Shown: positions 19,699-29,058 of the stretch, in pieces | How the letters are laid out: each line of letters opens with the position of its first letter | Numbering within the stretch: position 1 is the first letter of the stretch | Assembly: GCF_000340795.1 (NCBI RefSeq) | Contig: NC_020294.1 | Coordinates: 62,001-126,000 of the forward strand | DNA: 64,000 nt | Source of the DNA: Candidatus Kinetoplastibacterium desouzaii TCC079E | Lineage (GTDB): Bacteria > Pseudomonadota > Gammaproteobacteria > Burkholderiales > Burkholderiaceae_B | Reading direction: 5' to 3' | Made by a program: the position numbers and the translations under genes | The notes under the pieces: generated by a model | Databases searched by the model: none | The model's input: the letters and a program-made list of their open reading frames with translations, nothing else | Told to the model about the DNA's origin: nothing

Positions 19699-20772
19699 AT
19701 GTCTCCAGTCTTACCTCCTTTTTTGATAGTTCGTTGGCTCTTATTGTTAATAATATTAACAGCTCTTTATTTTATAAAAATTTTTTTAATGCCATCGTTA
19801 GCAGCTTTGATTGTGGGTATAGCTAGTTGGCCTATCTACCAACGTGTTTTATATGTATTTTCTGGAAAGAATGCTTTGGCAGCCTCTGTATCATTGTTAT
19901 TTTTTTTATTGGTTTTGGTGATTCCGATAACATTTGCTTTTGCATATGCAGTTCAAGAAGCGAGTGTTTTTATAAAATGGGCTATTACTGTAAATAGAAA
20001 TGGTATATCTATTCCATTTTGGATTTCTTCCATGCCAATTTTGGGTGATAAGTTATCAGATTATTGGTGTTTATATTTTGGAGAACCTTATGCTCTAGGT
20101 AGAACTGTACAGGTTATTAGTGGAGAGCATTTGGGAAATATATATCGTATGTTAATATCGGCAACTAGTAATTTTTTTCATTCTCTTCTGTCTGTGTTTT
20201 TTATGTTAATTACTCTATTTTTTGTTTATAAAGATGGGGTAAATATGCTTGCACAATTAGATATTTTTGGTAATCGTATACTGCCTGATAGTTGGATAAG
20301 ATTGTCTCGTGTAGTTCCTGCAATGATTAACTCTACTGTAACTGGTATGACTCTTATTGCTATGGGGGAGGGTGTTATATTAGGTTTTGCTTATTGGATT
20401 GCTGGGGTTCCTTCTCCAGTTTTGCTTGGCTGTATAACTTGTTTTTTAGCTCTTATCCCAGGTGGGGCTCCTTTTGTTTTTACAATGGTGTCATTGTATT
20501 TGTTGTCTTCAGGTAAGGCCTTTGCTGCTTTATGTTTGTTTATATGGGGTACTTTTGAGCTTTTTGTTGTTGATAAGACTATTAGGCCAAGATTAGTAGG
20601 TGGTCCAGTTAAATTACCATTTTTACCAACTTTTTTTGGTTTGATAGGAGGATTAAAAACTATGGGTATAATAGGTTTGTTTATAGGGCCTGTTTTAATG
20701 GCTATAGTTGTTGCTATGTGGAGAGAATGGATTTTTAGTGCTCAGAACAATGTTGATTCATTTGATATTTAA
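19699..20772 (+). CDS. AI-2E family transporter (PerM/YdiK-like)
   Basis: A 357-residue inner-membrane protein with about eight hydrophobic segments: two near the N-terminus, one at about 55-80, then a soluble stretch and a C-terminal set from about 150 to 345. The fold and the late blocks LALIPGGAP and GPVLMAIVVAMWREW are typical of the AI-2E exporter/PerM family. Substrates vary (AI-2, Na+/H+ antiport, unknown efflux); none can be assigned. It sits between the ilvD terminator and tRNA-Leu on the opposite strand. Confidence 0.85.
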   Translation: MSPVLPPFLIVRWLLLLIILTALYFIKIFLMPSLAALIVGIASWPIYQRVLYVFSGKNALAASVSLLFFLLVLVIPITFAFAYAVQEASVFIKWAITVNRNGISIPFWISSMPILGDKLSDYWCLYFGEPYALGRTVQVISGEHLGNIYRMLISATSNFFHSLLSVFFMLITLFFVYKDGVNMLAQLDIFGNRILPDSWIRLSRVVPAMINSTVTGMTLIAMGEGVILGFAYWIAGVPSPVLLGCITCFLALIPGGAPFVFTMVSLYLLSSGKAFAALCLFIWGTFELFVVDKTIRPRLVGGPVKLPFLPTFFGLIGGLKTMGIIGLFIGPVLMAIVVAMWREWIFSAQNNVDSFDI

Positions 20773-20798
20773 AAAGTAAAGAGATTATTTAGATAATT

Positions 20799-20883
20799 TG
20801 GTGCCCGGGGCCGGAATCGAACCGGCACGCCTTTCGGCGGGGGATTTTGAGTCCCCTGCGTCTACCAATTTCACCACCTGGGC
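20799..20883 (-). tRNA. tRNA-Leu (CAA)
   Basis: An 85-base type II tRNA on the reverse strand with encoded CCA. The anticodon loop ACTCAAAAT carries CAA; the long variable arm GCCGAAAGGCG is well paired and the T-arm GGTTCGATTCC is standard. The acceptor has one A-C mismatch at the fifth pair (GCCCAGG against CCCGGGC), which is tolerable. It lies between two forward-strand genes. Confidence 0.95.
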
Positions 20884-21036
20884 CTATCTGCAATAATAAT
20901 TGATATTATACACGCACTTGAAAAATTATGCACTACCTCCATACTAATAATTAAAGGTTATCGATGCAAGTTTTTCATTAACAAAATTAAATTAATTTTG
21001 TATTTTCAGCAATTTCTCATAGAGTATTTTATATTT

Positions 21037-22944
21037 ATGAATAAAAGTGATAAATTTTTAGAACCTGAGAAAATGAATTTTCAGGCTGAGGTGAAACAGT
21101 TACTTAATTTAATGATTCACTCTCTTTACAGTAATAAAGAAATATTTTTGCGGGAGTTGGTATCTAATGCTTCCGATGCTTGTGATAAATTGAGATTTGA
21201 ATCTTTAGATGTTCCGGAGTTGTTGTCTAAGGATGAGGATTTTAAAATTACTGTTCTTTATGATAAGGTAGATCATACTATTACCATTTCAGATAATGGA
21301 ATTGGTATGTCGAGAGATGATGTTATTGATAATTTGGGTACTATAGCTAAATCTGGGACTAAGGATTTCTTTAAAAATTTAAGTGGTGATAAAAAAAAGG
21401 ATGCTCAATTAATTGGTCAATTTGGGGTTGGGTTTTATTCTGCATTTATTGTTGCTGATTTAGTTAAGGTTATAAGCTTAAAAGCTGGCTTAAAGGAAGA
21501 TCATGCTATTTGTTGGGAATCAGATGGATTAGGCGAATTTACAATAAGTAGAGGATCTCGTAAGACTCATGGTACTGATATTATTTTATATTTAAAAGAA
21601 GATTCATATGAGTTGTTAAATGGTTGGAAATTACGTGAGATTTTGCGTAAATATTCTGATCATGTATCAATCCCTATTTGCATGTATAAAGAAGAGTGGA
21701 GCGAAGAAAAGAAAGAGCAGGTTAAAACAACTGAGTTGGAAGTTGTTAATCAATCTAATGCATTATGGACAAGGCCAAAATCCGAAATAACAGATGAACA
21801 ATATAAAGACTTTTATAAATTATTATTTCATGATTTTAATGATCCTTTAACTTGGACCCATAATAAGATAGAAGGCCGTAATGAGTACACTCAGCTATTT
21901 TATATCCCTAAACAAGCCTCATTTGAAATGTGGGATCGGGATAATACTCATGGTATTAAATTATACGTTCGTCGTATATTTATTATGGATGGTTCAGAGC
22001 AGTTGTTGCCTAGGTATTTGCGCTTTGTGAGAGGTATCATAGATTCTTCTGATCTGGATTTGAATGTTTCTAGAGAAATCTTACAGGAGAGTAGGGATAT
22101 ACGTGCTATTAAAGATGCATCTGTTAAAAAAATATTAAATTTAATTGAAAGTATATCTAACAATAATAATGAGGACTATAAAACATTCTGGACTGAGTTT
22201 GGAGAAATTCTTAAGGAAGGTATTGGAGAGGATTTTAATAATCAAGAAAAAATTGCTAGATTGTTAAGATTTTCTTCTACGCATAATGGAAGTGCTAATC
22301 AGGATGTTTCTTTATCTGAATATATATCAAGAATGGCTGAGGGCCAAGAAATTATATATTATATAACTGCTGATTCTTTTAATTCAGCTATAAATAGTCC
22401 TCATTTAGAAGTTTTTCGTAAAAAGAAAATAGAAGTTCTATTGCTCTCTGATAGAATAGATGAATGGATGCTATCTCACTTAAAAGAGTTTGAAGGAAAA
22501 CGTTTAGTTTCTATTGCAAAAGATGACTTTGATATAAGCAAGATTTCTGAAGGGGAAGATATTAAAAATCTAGAACCATCTGAATTTCAAAAAGAAGTAA
22601 TAAAGAATATTGAAAAAACTTTATCAGATCGTGTTAAAGAGGTAAGAGTTTCCTCTAGATTGGTAGATTCTCCAGCATGTGTGGTAGTTGAGAAAAATGA
22701 TCTTAGTCCTCATTTAATTCGTATGTTAAAGGCATCAGGTCAAAATCCACCTTCTTCTAAACCTATATTGGAAGTCAATTCTGAACATGAGTTTTTAAAG
22801 AAGATTGCTACTATAGATAGTGATAAAAAATTTGAAGAGTGGGCTAATTTATTGTTAGATCAGGCTATTCTTGCTAGTGGTGGAAGTTTGAATGATCCTA
22901 GTTCTTTTGTAAAACGTTTAAATAATATTATTCTAGATAAATAA
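21037..22944 (+). CDS. htpG: Chaperone HtpG (Hsp90)
   Basis: A bacterial Hsp90, an ATP-driven cytoplasmic chaperone. The N-terminal ATPase domain shows [30 protein letters not shown], the lid/GTIAKSGT segment and [11 protein letters not shown]. The middle and C-terminal dimerisation domains follow in full. The frame extends to a TTG at 20998, but ATG at 21037, with AGAG upstream, gives a normal N-terminus and 635 residues (E. coli 624). A hairpin terminator candidate follows the stop. No heat-shock promoter was clearly seen before it. Confidence 0.95.
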   Translation: MNKSDKFLEPEKMNFQAEVKQLLNLMIHSLYSNKEIFLRELVSNASDACDKLRFESLDVPELLSKDEDFKITVLYDKVDHTITISDNGIGMSRDDVIDNLGTIAKSGTKDFFKNLSGDKKKDAQLIGQFGVGFYSAFIVADLVKVISLKAGLKEDHAICWESDGLGEFTISRGSRKTHGTDIILYLKEDSYELLNGWKLREILRKYSDHVSIPICMYKEEWSEEKKEQVKTTELEVVNQSNALWTRPKSEITDEQYKDFYKLLFHDFNDPLTWTHNKIEGRNEYTQLFYIPKQASFEMWDRDNTHGIKLYVRRIFIMDGSEQLLPRYLRFVRGIIDSSDLDLNVSREILQESRDIRAIKDASVKKILNLIESISNNNNEDYKTFWTEFGEILKEGIGEDFNNQEKIARLLRFSSTHNGSANQDVSLSEYISRMAEGQEIIYYITADSFNSAINSPHLEVFRKKKIEVLLLSDRIDEWMLSHLKEFEGKRLVSIAKDDFDISKISEGEDIKNLEPSEFQKEVIKNIEKTLSDRVKEVRVSSRLVDSPACVVVEKNDLSPHLIRMLKASGQNPPSSKPILEVNSEHEFLKKIATIDSDKKFEEWANLLLDQAILASGGSLNDPSSFVKRLNNIILDK

Positions 22945-22951
22945 AGTTGAT

Positions 22952-22991
22952 TTAATATAGAGACTGAGTGTCATCTCATTCTCTATATTAA
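22952..22991 (+). terminator. Hairpin terminator candidate after htpG
   Basis: TTAATATAGAGA (22952-22963) pairs with TCTCTATATTAA (22980-22991). Inside it, past one mismatch, TGAG pairs with CTCA around a 6-base loop. The bases after the hairpin read TGTATTTTTG, a short T-tract. It starts 7 bases after the htpG stop. Confidence 0.7.
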
Positions 22992-23036
22992 TGTATTTTT
23001 GTAAACATATGAATAGATTGTATTTGGTATAATAAC

Positions 23037-24422
23037 ATGTTAGATAATTTGACTCAGCGTTTATCAAAAATTGTTAGAAAAATTAAAGGAGAAGTTCGTT
23101 TAACAGAGGCTAATACTAGTGAAATGTTAAGGGAAATAAGAATAGCTTTATTGGAAGCTGATGTTTCATTTTCTTTAATAAAAGATTTTATTGGTAATAT
23201 TAAGAAGAAATCTCTTGGATTGGAAGTTGTTGATAGTTTAAATCCAGGTCAGATGTTAGTTAGTGTGGTTCATAAAGAACTGACTAATCTCATAGGTGGT
23301 GATTTAGGACAGTATTCTACAGAAATCTCATTGTCTACTACACCTCCAGCATGCATACTTATGGTTGGCTTACAGGGTGTTGGAAAGACAAGCACGGCTG
23401 GTAAATTAGCTTATTGGTTGTCGAATGGTAATCATACTAAAGAAGGTAAAAACACAGGTAAGAAAAAGGTTTTATTGGTAAGTACGGATGTATATCGTCC
23501 AGCAGCTATAGAACAACTAAATATTATTGCAAATCAAATAAATGTATCTTTTTTTAATTGTGATTTTTCTAAAAAACCATTAGAAATAGCATTGGAATCA
23601 CTTGAATATGCCCGCAATCATTATTATGATATTGTTATTTTTGATACGGCAGGTCGTTTGGCGGTGGATAATCTTATGATGGATGAGATAGAATCATTAC
23701 ATAAGATTATAAACCCTATAGAAACATTGTTTGTTGTGGATTCTATGCAAGGACAAGATGCTGTGGCTACGGCTAAGATTTTTTCGGAAACAGTTTCTTT
23801 AACAGGCATAATTGCAACTAAATTAGATGGTGATGCTAGAGGTGGGGCTGCTTTATCTGTTAGGTATATTACAGGTAAGCCATTAAAGTTTATTACTACG
23901 TCTGAGAAAATAAATGGTTTAGAGTCTTTTTATCCTGAACGTATGGCTAAACGTATTCTAGGTATGGGAGATATACTTTCTTTAGTAGAGCATGCACAAA
24001 AAAATATTGATATTAATGAAGCTAAAATTGCTTTAAAAAATATAAATTCTAAGAATAAATTTGATTTCAATGATTTTAAGGCACAAATAGTTCAAATGAA
24101 AAAAATGGGCGGTATTAGTTCATTAATGGAAAAATTACCAGATAATTTACATTTTTCTAGTAAATCTTTAGGTGTTAATAGTCAAGAAGAATTAATAAAG
24201 AAATCGGAATCTATTATTAATTCTATGACTTTGTTAGAAAGAATGAAACCAGAGATAATTAAATCTTCTAGAAAACGTAGAATAGCTAAAGGTTCTGGTG
24301 TTACTGTTCAAGAAGTAAATCGATTGCTTGCAAATTTTAATCAAATCCAAAGCTTTATGAAAAAAATTAAAAAGAATGGATTTTCAAAAATGTTTAATTC
24401 TTTAAGCGGTTTATTTAAATAG
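23037..24422 (+). CDS. ffh: Signal recognition particle protein Ffh
   Basis: Ffh is the SRP GTPase that binds signal sequences of membrane proteins and docks with FtsY. It has the N domain (residues 1-95), the G domain with P-loop GLQGVGKT (111-118), DTAGR and TKLDGDARGGAAL, and a methionine-rich M domain from about 330 including SGVTVQEVNRLL. At 461 residues it is normal. A lysine-rich insert near residue 135 follows the P-loop helix. The 4.5S RNA gene is not seen nearby. Its 3' end is 12 bases from the convergent thiS. Confidence 0.96.
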   Translation: MLDNLTQRLSKIVRKIKGEVRLTEANTSEMLREIRIALLEADVSFSLIKDFIGNIKKKSLGLEVVDSLNPGQMLVSVVHKELTNLIGGDLGQYSTEISLSTTPPACILMVGLQGVGKTSTAGKLAYWLSNGNHTKEGKNTGKKKVLLVSTDVYRPAAIEQLNIIANQINVSFFNCDFSKKPLEIALESLEYARNHYYDIVIFDTAGRLAVDNLMMDEIESLHKIINPIETLFVVDSMQGQDAVATAKIFSETVSLTGIIATKLDGDARGGAALSVRYITGKPLKFITTSEKINGLESFYPERMAKRILGMGDILSLVEHAQKNIDINEAKIALKNINSKNKFDFNDFKAQIVQMKKMGGISSLMEKLPDNLHFSSKSLGVNSQEELIKKSESIINSMTLLERMKPEIIKSSRKRRIAKGSGVTVQEVNRLLANFNQIQSFMKKIKKNGFSKMFNSLSGLFK

Positions 24423-24434
24423 TTCTAGTTTTTA

Positions 24435-24635
24435 TTAACCACCACCAATTGCAGATACTATTTCCATAATATCACCATTCTTTAGAATGGTCTCATGATA
24501 TTTATTTTTGCTAATTATATTTCCATTTAATTCTATTGCTATTTTTTTATTTTCCATTTTAAGAATTATAATAGCATCATGTATAGTAATATTTTCTTGA
24601 ATTTCTGTTTCTTTACCATTTATTCTAATATTCAT
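24435..24635 (-). CDS. thiS: Sulfur carrier protein ThiS
   Basis: A 66-residue ubiquitin-fold protein ending IVSAIGGG. The C-terminal Gly-Gly is the site that becomes a thiocarboxylate and donates sulfur to thiazole synthase ThiG. The start MNIRINGKE is typical. It is separated from thiG-thiD by some 20 kb, whereas in many betaproteobacteria thiS and thiG are adjacent. The next gene upstream on the strand is the threonine-dehydratase-like gene, 29 bases away. Confidence 0.88.
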   Translation of the reverse strand: MNIRINGKETEIQENITIHDAIIILKMENKKIAIELNGNIISKNKYHETILKNGDIMEIVSAIGGG

Positions 24636-24664
24636 TCTTATATTCCTTATTAAAATAATCTATA

Positions 24665-25645
24665 TTATATTTTGGTTTTTATTAAAGACCAAAAATTTTC
24701 TAAGTCTACATTTCCTCCAGTAATTATTACACCAATTCTTTTGTTCTGTAATTGTTCTATAATTTTGAGGCTGGCAGCAAAACCAAGACAACCAGTTGGT
24801 TCTGATATAATTTTTAATTCATTAGCTAGGATATACATACAATTTATTAATTCTGAGTCACTAACAGTTAATATGTTTTCTACATATTTTTTAATTATTG
24901 CAAAATTACTTTTTCCTAAACATTGAGTTTGAGCGCCATCAGCTATGGTGTTTGGAGTGTCTATTTTAGTCAGAATTCCAGTTTGGAATGATATTTGTCC
25001 ATCATTGCCAGTTTCTGGTTCTGCTCCATATATCTTGCATTTAGGTAAAATAGAATTCATAACTATAGATGAACCTGCTAATAATCCTCCCCCACCTAGT
25101 CCTATAAATATAGCATCCAAATTACTAATTTCTTCAAATAATTCTTTTAATACTGTTCCAGAGCCTGCTATTACATCATTATTATCATATGATGAAATAG
25201 GAATCAATTTATTTTGCTTTACAAATTTATTGAGTATTTCTTCTCTATTATCATTATACCTGTTATACAAAATAAAATTACAGTTCTTATGTTGTTTTGC
25301 TGTGTTTATTTTAGTTTTTGGTGCATCATTAGGTACAATTATAGTAGCATTAACTCCTAGTATGTCAGATGCTAAAGCTATAGCTTTAGCATGGTTGCCA
25401 GAAGAGAAAGTTACAACTCCTATTTTCTTTTGTTTATCATTTAATTTAGCTAATGCATTCAAAGCTCCTCTGAATTTAAATGCATTAGTTCTTTGCATAT
25501 TCTCACATTTAAAAAAAAAATTAGCGCCAAATTTATTATTAATTTCTTCTGATGTTAGAACTGGTGTTTTGTACACATAGTTAGCAATACGTTTCGATGC
25601 TTGTAGAATCTCTTGGAAAGATGGTATTAAAATTTCTTTATCCAT
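24665..25645 (-). CDS. Threonine/serine dehydratase-like PLP enzyme
   Basis: A 326-residue fold-type II PLP enzyme. The PLP lysine lies in AFKFRGALNAL (about residues 51-61); SSGNHAKAIA binds the substrate and GLGGGGLLAG (about 182-191) cradles the phosphate. It has only the catalytic domain, with no C-terminal ACT-like regulatory domain, so it is closer to catabolic threonine dehydratase, serine racemase or threo-3-hydroxyaspartate ammonia-lyase than to classic long IlvA. It could still make 2-oxobutyrate for isoleucine, with IlvD in the same window; specificity cannot be read from sequence. It may be cotranscribed with thiS. Confidence 0.85.
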   Translation of the reverse strand: MDKEILIPSFQEILQASKRIANYVYKTPVLTSEEINNKFGANFFFKCENMQRTNAFKFRGALNALAKLNDKQKKIGVVTFSSGNHAKAIALASDILGVNATIIVPNDAPKTKINTAKQHKNCNFILYNRYNDNREEILNKFVKQNKLIPISSYDNNDVIAGSGTVLKELFEEISNLDAIFIGLGGGGLLAGSSIVMNSILPKCKIYGAEPETGNDGQISFQTGILTKIDTPNTIADGAQTQCLGKSNFAIIKKYVENILTVSDSELINCMYILANELKIISEPTGCLGFAASLKIIEQLQNKRIGVIITGGNVDLENFWSLIKTKI

Positions 25646-25706
25646 ATTTGTTCAAACTATTATGTTGAAATATACTACTTATTGTCTTAAAAAGTATTAA
25701 AACTTA

Positions 25707-27761
25707 TTAAGTAACACGCATACCTGGAACGGCACCATAATGAGGTTCTAGTAGATAAATTCCTTTTGTTTCAGAATTATCCTTATTACTTGCTGCTAAT
25801 ACCATTCCTTCAGATATTCCGAATCTCATTTTTCTTGGTTTAAGGTTTGCTATGAATATTGTTAATTTTCCTATTAAATCTTTTGGATTGTAAAATTCTT
25901 TTATTCCAGAGAAAACTTTCCTTATTTTATCTTCTCCTATATCTAGAGTTAGAAGTAATAATTTCTCAGAATTCTCTACTTCTTCACAATTTACTATTTT
26001 TGCTATTCTTAAGTCTATTTTCATAAACTCTTCAATGTCAATTAAATTTGGTTTATCTTGATTAGATTCTTTTTTATCAACTTTAGTAAATAATTTTGAA
26101 AGTGTTTCTTCTTCTATTCTTTTCATAAGATGTTTAAATTTGTTAATATTCTGTGGTAGTATTTGAGCATCTTCCCACTCAAAATCTTTATTCATGTTTA
26201 GAAAATCATTATTTATGTTTTTTGTAGTAAAAGGTAATATTGGACTTAACATTATAGATAATGCTTTAAATCTAGCTATTGTACTAGAACAAATATTTTG
26301 AAGTTTTTTCTTAGATAAATGATCAACGTCTATTGTTTTAGGAAGCTCCCATGGTTTTTCACTATCGAAACATTGGTTTGCATAGTCAGCGTACAACATG
26401 ATTTTTTTGATTGCTCTGCTATACTCAAGACTTTCTAGAAGTTTTTTAACGATTTCTGTTTGTTCTGTTAATTCTTTTATGAGTTCTTCTTTTTTATCAT
26501 CGTATTCTAATTTTCCATCAAAGTATTTGGTTAGAAAATTACTGCTGCGGCTAGCTATATTTATATATTTACCTATTAAGTCACTATTTATGCGTCTTGT
26601 AAAATCATCTGAGTTGAAGTCTATATCTTCTACCTTAGAGTTCAATTTAGATGCTATATAATATCTTAACCATTCTGGATTTAAACCTAATTCTAAGTAT
26701 AACATAGGAGATATTCCAGTGCCTCTACTTTTAGACATCTTTTCTCCATTTACAGTAATAAATCCATGAACATTTATTGTATCTGGTGTTTTTCTTCCAG
26801 AGAAATGTAGCATTGCTGGCCAAAACAGAGTATGAAAATATACTATATCTTTACCAATAAAATGAATTTGTTCTATATTACTTTCGGGAGATAAGAGTTT
26901 TTCGAAATCTATGTTATTGAGATTGCAATAAGCCATCATGGCTGACAAGTAACCTATTGGAGCATCTAACCAGACATAAAAATACTTACCAGGAAAGTCC
27001 GGTATTTCAATGCCGAAATAAGGAGTGTCTCTTGAGATATCCCAATCATTTAATTTTGAACTATGTATGTCTGATCCTAACCATTCTTTAATTTTTGCCA
27101 CGACTTCGTTTTGTAATTTCTTTTTTCCTATTTTATTATTGCTTTTAGTCCAATCTAATAAAAAATTTATACATCTCTTGTCTGATAATTTAAAAAATAG
27201 ATGTTCTGTCTCTTTTAGAATTGGAGTGGCTTTAGTTATAGAAGAATAAGGATTTATGAGTTCAGTAGGTCTATAGGTTGCGCCACAATGTTCACAAGAA
27301 TCTCCGTATTGATCCTTAGAGTTACATTTAGGGCATTCTCCTTTGATATAGCGATCTGCTAAGAACATTTGTTTTTTTGGGTCGTAAAATTGATTGATTT
27401 TGCGATGTTCTATAAGATCATTTTGTTTGAGTTTTTTATATATTTCAGTAGCTAGTAATGTGTTTTCTTTAGATGCAGTTGAGTGCCAGAAATCGAAAGC
27501 AATATGGAATCCTTTGAGATAATGAGGTCTTTCCAATGCAAAACGATTTACTAATTCTTGTGGAGATATTCCTTCTGCTTCTGCTTTTAACATGATTGGA
27601 GCACCATGAGCGTCATCGGCACAAATGAAATATACTTTATGTCCAGACATTCTCATTGATCTAACCCATATATCGGCTTGTATATATTCCATGATATGCC
27701 CAATATGTAAAGAGCCGTTAGCATATGGAAGTGCAGTTGTAACGAAGAGCGTGCGTTGCAT
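25707..27761 (-). CDS. metG: Methionyl-tRNA synthetase
   Basis: It charges tRNA-Met. The HIGH motif is at residues 19-22 ([11 protein letters not shown]) and the KMSKS motif at about 340 ([10 protein letters not shown]). The zinc-knuckle region has CPKC and CEHC. A C-terminal EMAP/tRNA-binding domain from about 575 ([11 protein letters not shown]) ends the protein. The frame extends to a TTG at 27797, but ATG at 27761 begins [16 protein letters not shown], the usual start, giving 684 residues (E. coli 677). It is divergent from mrp/apbC, the common proteobacterial arrangement. Confidence 0.96.
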   Translation of the reverse strand: MQRTLFVTTALPYANGSLHIGHIMEYIQADIWVRSMRMSGHKVYFICADDAHGAPIMLKAEAEGISPQELVNRFALERPHYLKGFHIAFDFWHSTASKENTLLATEIYKKLKQNDLIEHRKINQFYDPKKQMFLADRYIKGECPKCNSKDQYGDSCEHCGATYRPTELINPYSSITKATPILKETEHLFFKLSDKRCINFLLDWTKSNNKIGKKKLQNEVVAKIKEWLGSDIHSSKLNDWDISRDTPYFGIEIPDFPGKYFYVWLDAPIGYLSAMMAYCNLNNIDFEKLLSPESNIEQIHFIGKDIVYFHTLFWPAMLHFSGRKTPDTINVHGFITVNGEKMSKSRGTGISPMLYLELGLNPEWLRYYIASKLNSKVEDIDFNSDDFTRRINSDLIGKYINIASRSSNFLTKYFDGKLEYDDKKEELIKELTEQTEIVKKLLESLEYSRAIKKIMLYADYANQCFDSEKPWELPKTIDVDHLSKKKLQNICSSTIARFKALSIMLSPILPFTTKNINNDFLNMNKDFEWEDAQILPQNINKFKHLMKRIEEETLSKLFTKVDKKESNQDKPNLIDIEEFMKIDLRIAKIVNCEEVENSEKLLLLTLDIGEDKIRKVFSGIKEFYNPKDLIGKLTIFIANLKPRKMRFGISEGMVLAASNKDNSETKGIYLLEPHYGAVPGMRVT

Positions 27762-27962
27762 AATTATTGAGACTTTGATAATTTTTAATGTTGTCAATGA
27801 TTTACTTATTCTATATTAGAATAAGTATATAAATAATATATTATGTTTTCATTTTATATTAGATTATTTTTCTTGTTAAATATTTGTTTATTTGAGTTTG
27901 TATTGTTATTGAGTAAGAAGGATATAATAGTTTTTAAGTTAAGATTCATAGGTGTATTATAG

Positions 27963-29045
27963 ATGCATATAACGATAGAGAAAATTAGAGAGATATTATA
28001 TTCTCTATGTGATAGTAGAAATAGTTTAAAACTACTAAATGAGAACACAGATCTTTTTGTTGAAATTCAAGATAGTGAGTCAATAAAGATTGATATAGAG
28101 TTCAATTATTTGATTGATGATGAATTTCAATTGTTTTTTAAAAAAACAGTTTCTAATATTCTAAATAACTATGGGGTTTTTAATATTATTTTTAATATTA
28201 AATGTAAGATCATATCTCATTTAGTCACTAATGCTAAATTAGTAAATAATGTTAAGAATATTATTGCTGTTGTTTCTGGCAAGGGTGGAGTTGGTAAAAG
28301 CACTGTTTCTGTTAATATTGCACATGCTTTAACTTTATTAGGAGCTAGAGTTGGTATAGTAGATGCAGATATTTATGGGCCTAGTATTCCTATGATGTTA
28401 GGTATAAAAGATCATCCAAATAGTCTCAGTGATAATAAAATGGTTCCTTTTGTTAAGGGTAACTTGCAATCTAATTCATTGGGGTTTTTAATTGATTATG
28501 ATTCTCCTGCTATTTTGAGAGGCCCAATGGTCAGTAAGGTTTTTGAGCAACTAATATATCAAACAAATTGGAGTGATTTGGATTATTTAATTGTGGATAT
28601 GCCTCCTGGTACTGGTGATATTGCATTAACATTAGCAAAAAATATTCCTGTTGTTGGTGTTCTTATCGTAAGCACTCCTCAAGATATTTCATTGATGGAT
28701 GTAAGACGTTGTATAAAAATGTATAAGAAAACTGATACCAATATTATTGGTATTGTGGAAAATATGTCTTTTTACAAATGTCCCAATTGTGCCAATATTG
28801 ACCACATATTTGGGAATAATGGAGGAAAACGTTTATCAGGTCAGTATGATATACCGATATTAGGAGAAATTCCTTTCAGTGATGTTCTTAGAAAACAATC
28901 AGATATGGGAGAATTTTTGATATTTCAGGATTCGATAGAAGAGTCAGCTAAAATATTTCTTCAAATTGCTCGTAATATCTCGATGAGAATAGCTAACCTT
29001 CCTAAAAGTAGGAAAACTATTTTTCCACCAATTGTTAGAGAGTAA
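27963..29045 (+). CDS. apbC: Fe-S cluster carrier ATPase (Mrp/ApbC)
   Basis: A 360-residue ParA/MinD-type P-loop protein that carries and delivers Fe-S clusters. The deviant Walker A is SGKGGVGKS (about 105-113). The cluster-binding CPNC is late in the protein (about 262-265) and DMPPGTGDIALTL is typical. Residues 1-95 form the DUF59/MIP18-like domain, which here is AT-drifted and poorly conserved. It overlaps nothing and is followed 13 bases later by tamA. Clients in this window could include IlvD and MiaB. Confidence 0.94.
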   Translation: MHITIEKIREILYSLCDSRNSLKLLNENTDLFVEIQDSESIKIDIEFNYLIDDEFQLFFKKTVSNILNNYGVFNIIFNIKCKIISHLVTNAKLVNNVKNIIAVVSGKGGVGKSTVSVNIAHALTLLGARVGIVDADIYGPSIPMMLGIKDHPNSLSDNKMVPFVKGNLQSNSLGFLIDYDSPAILRGPMVSKVFEQLIYQTNWSDLDYLIVDMPPGTGDIALTLAKNIPVVGVLIVSTPQDISLMDVRRCIKMYKKTDTNIIGIVENMSFYKCPNCANIDHIFGNNGGKRLSGQYDIPILGEIPFSDVLRKQSDMGEFLIFQDSIEESAKIFLQIARNISMRIANLPKSRKTIFPPIVRE

Positions 29046-29058
29046 TTACACAGTATCA

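Noticed and set aside
20799-20883. tRNA-Leu considered a pseudo-tRNA because of an acceptor A-C mismatch
   Set aside because: Every other stem, the long variable arm, the anticodon and CCA are intact; one mismatch is common in AT-drifted symbiont tRNAs.
24945-25580. A 211-codon forward frame
   Set aside because: Antisense to the threonine-dehydratase-like gene, with no recognisable motif or start signal.
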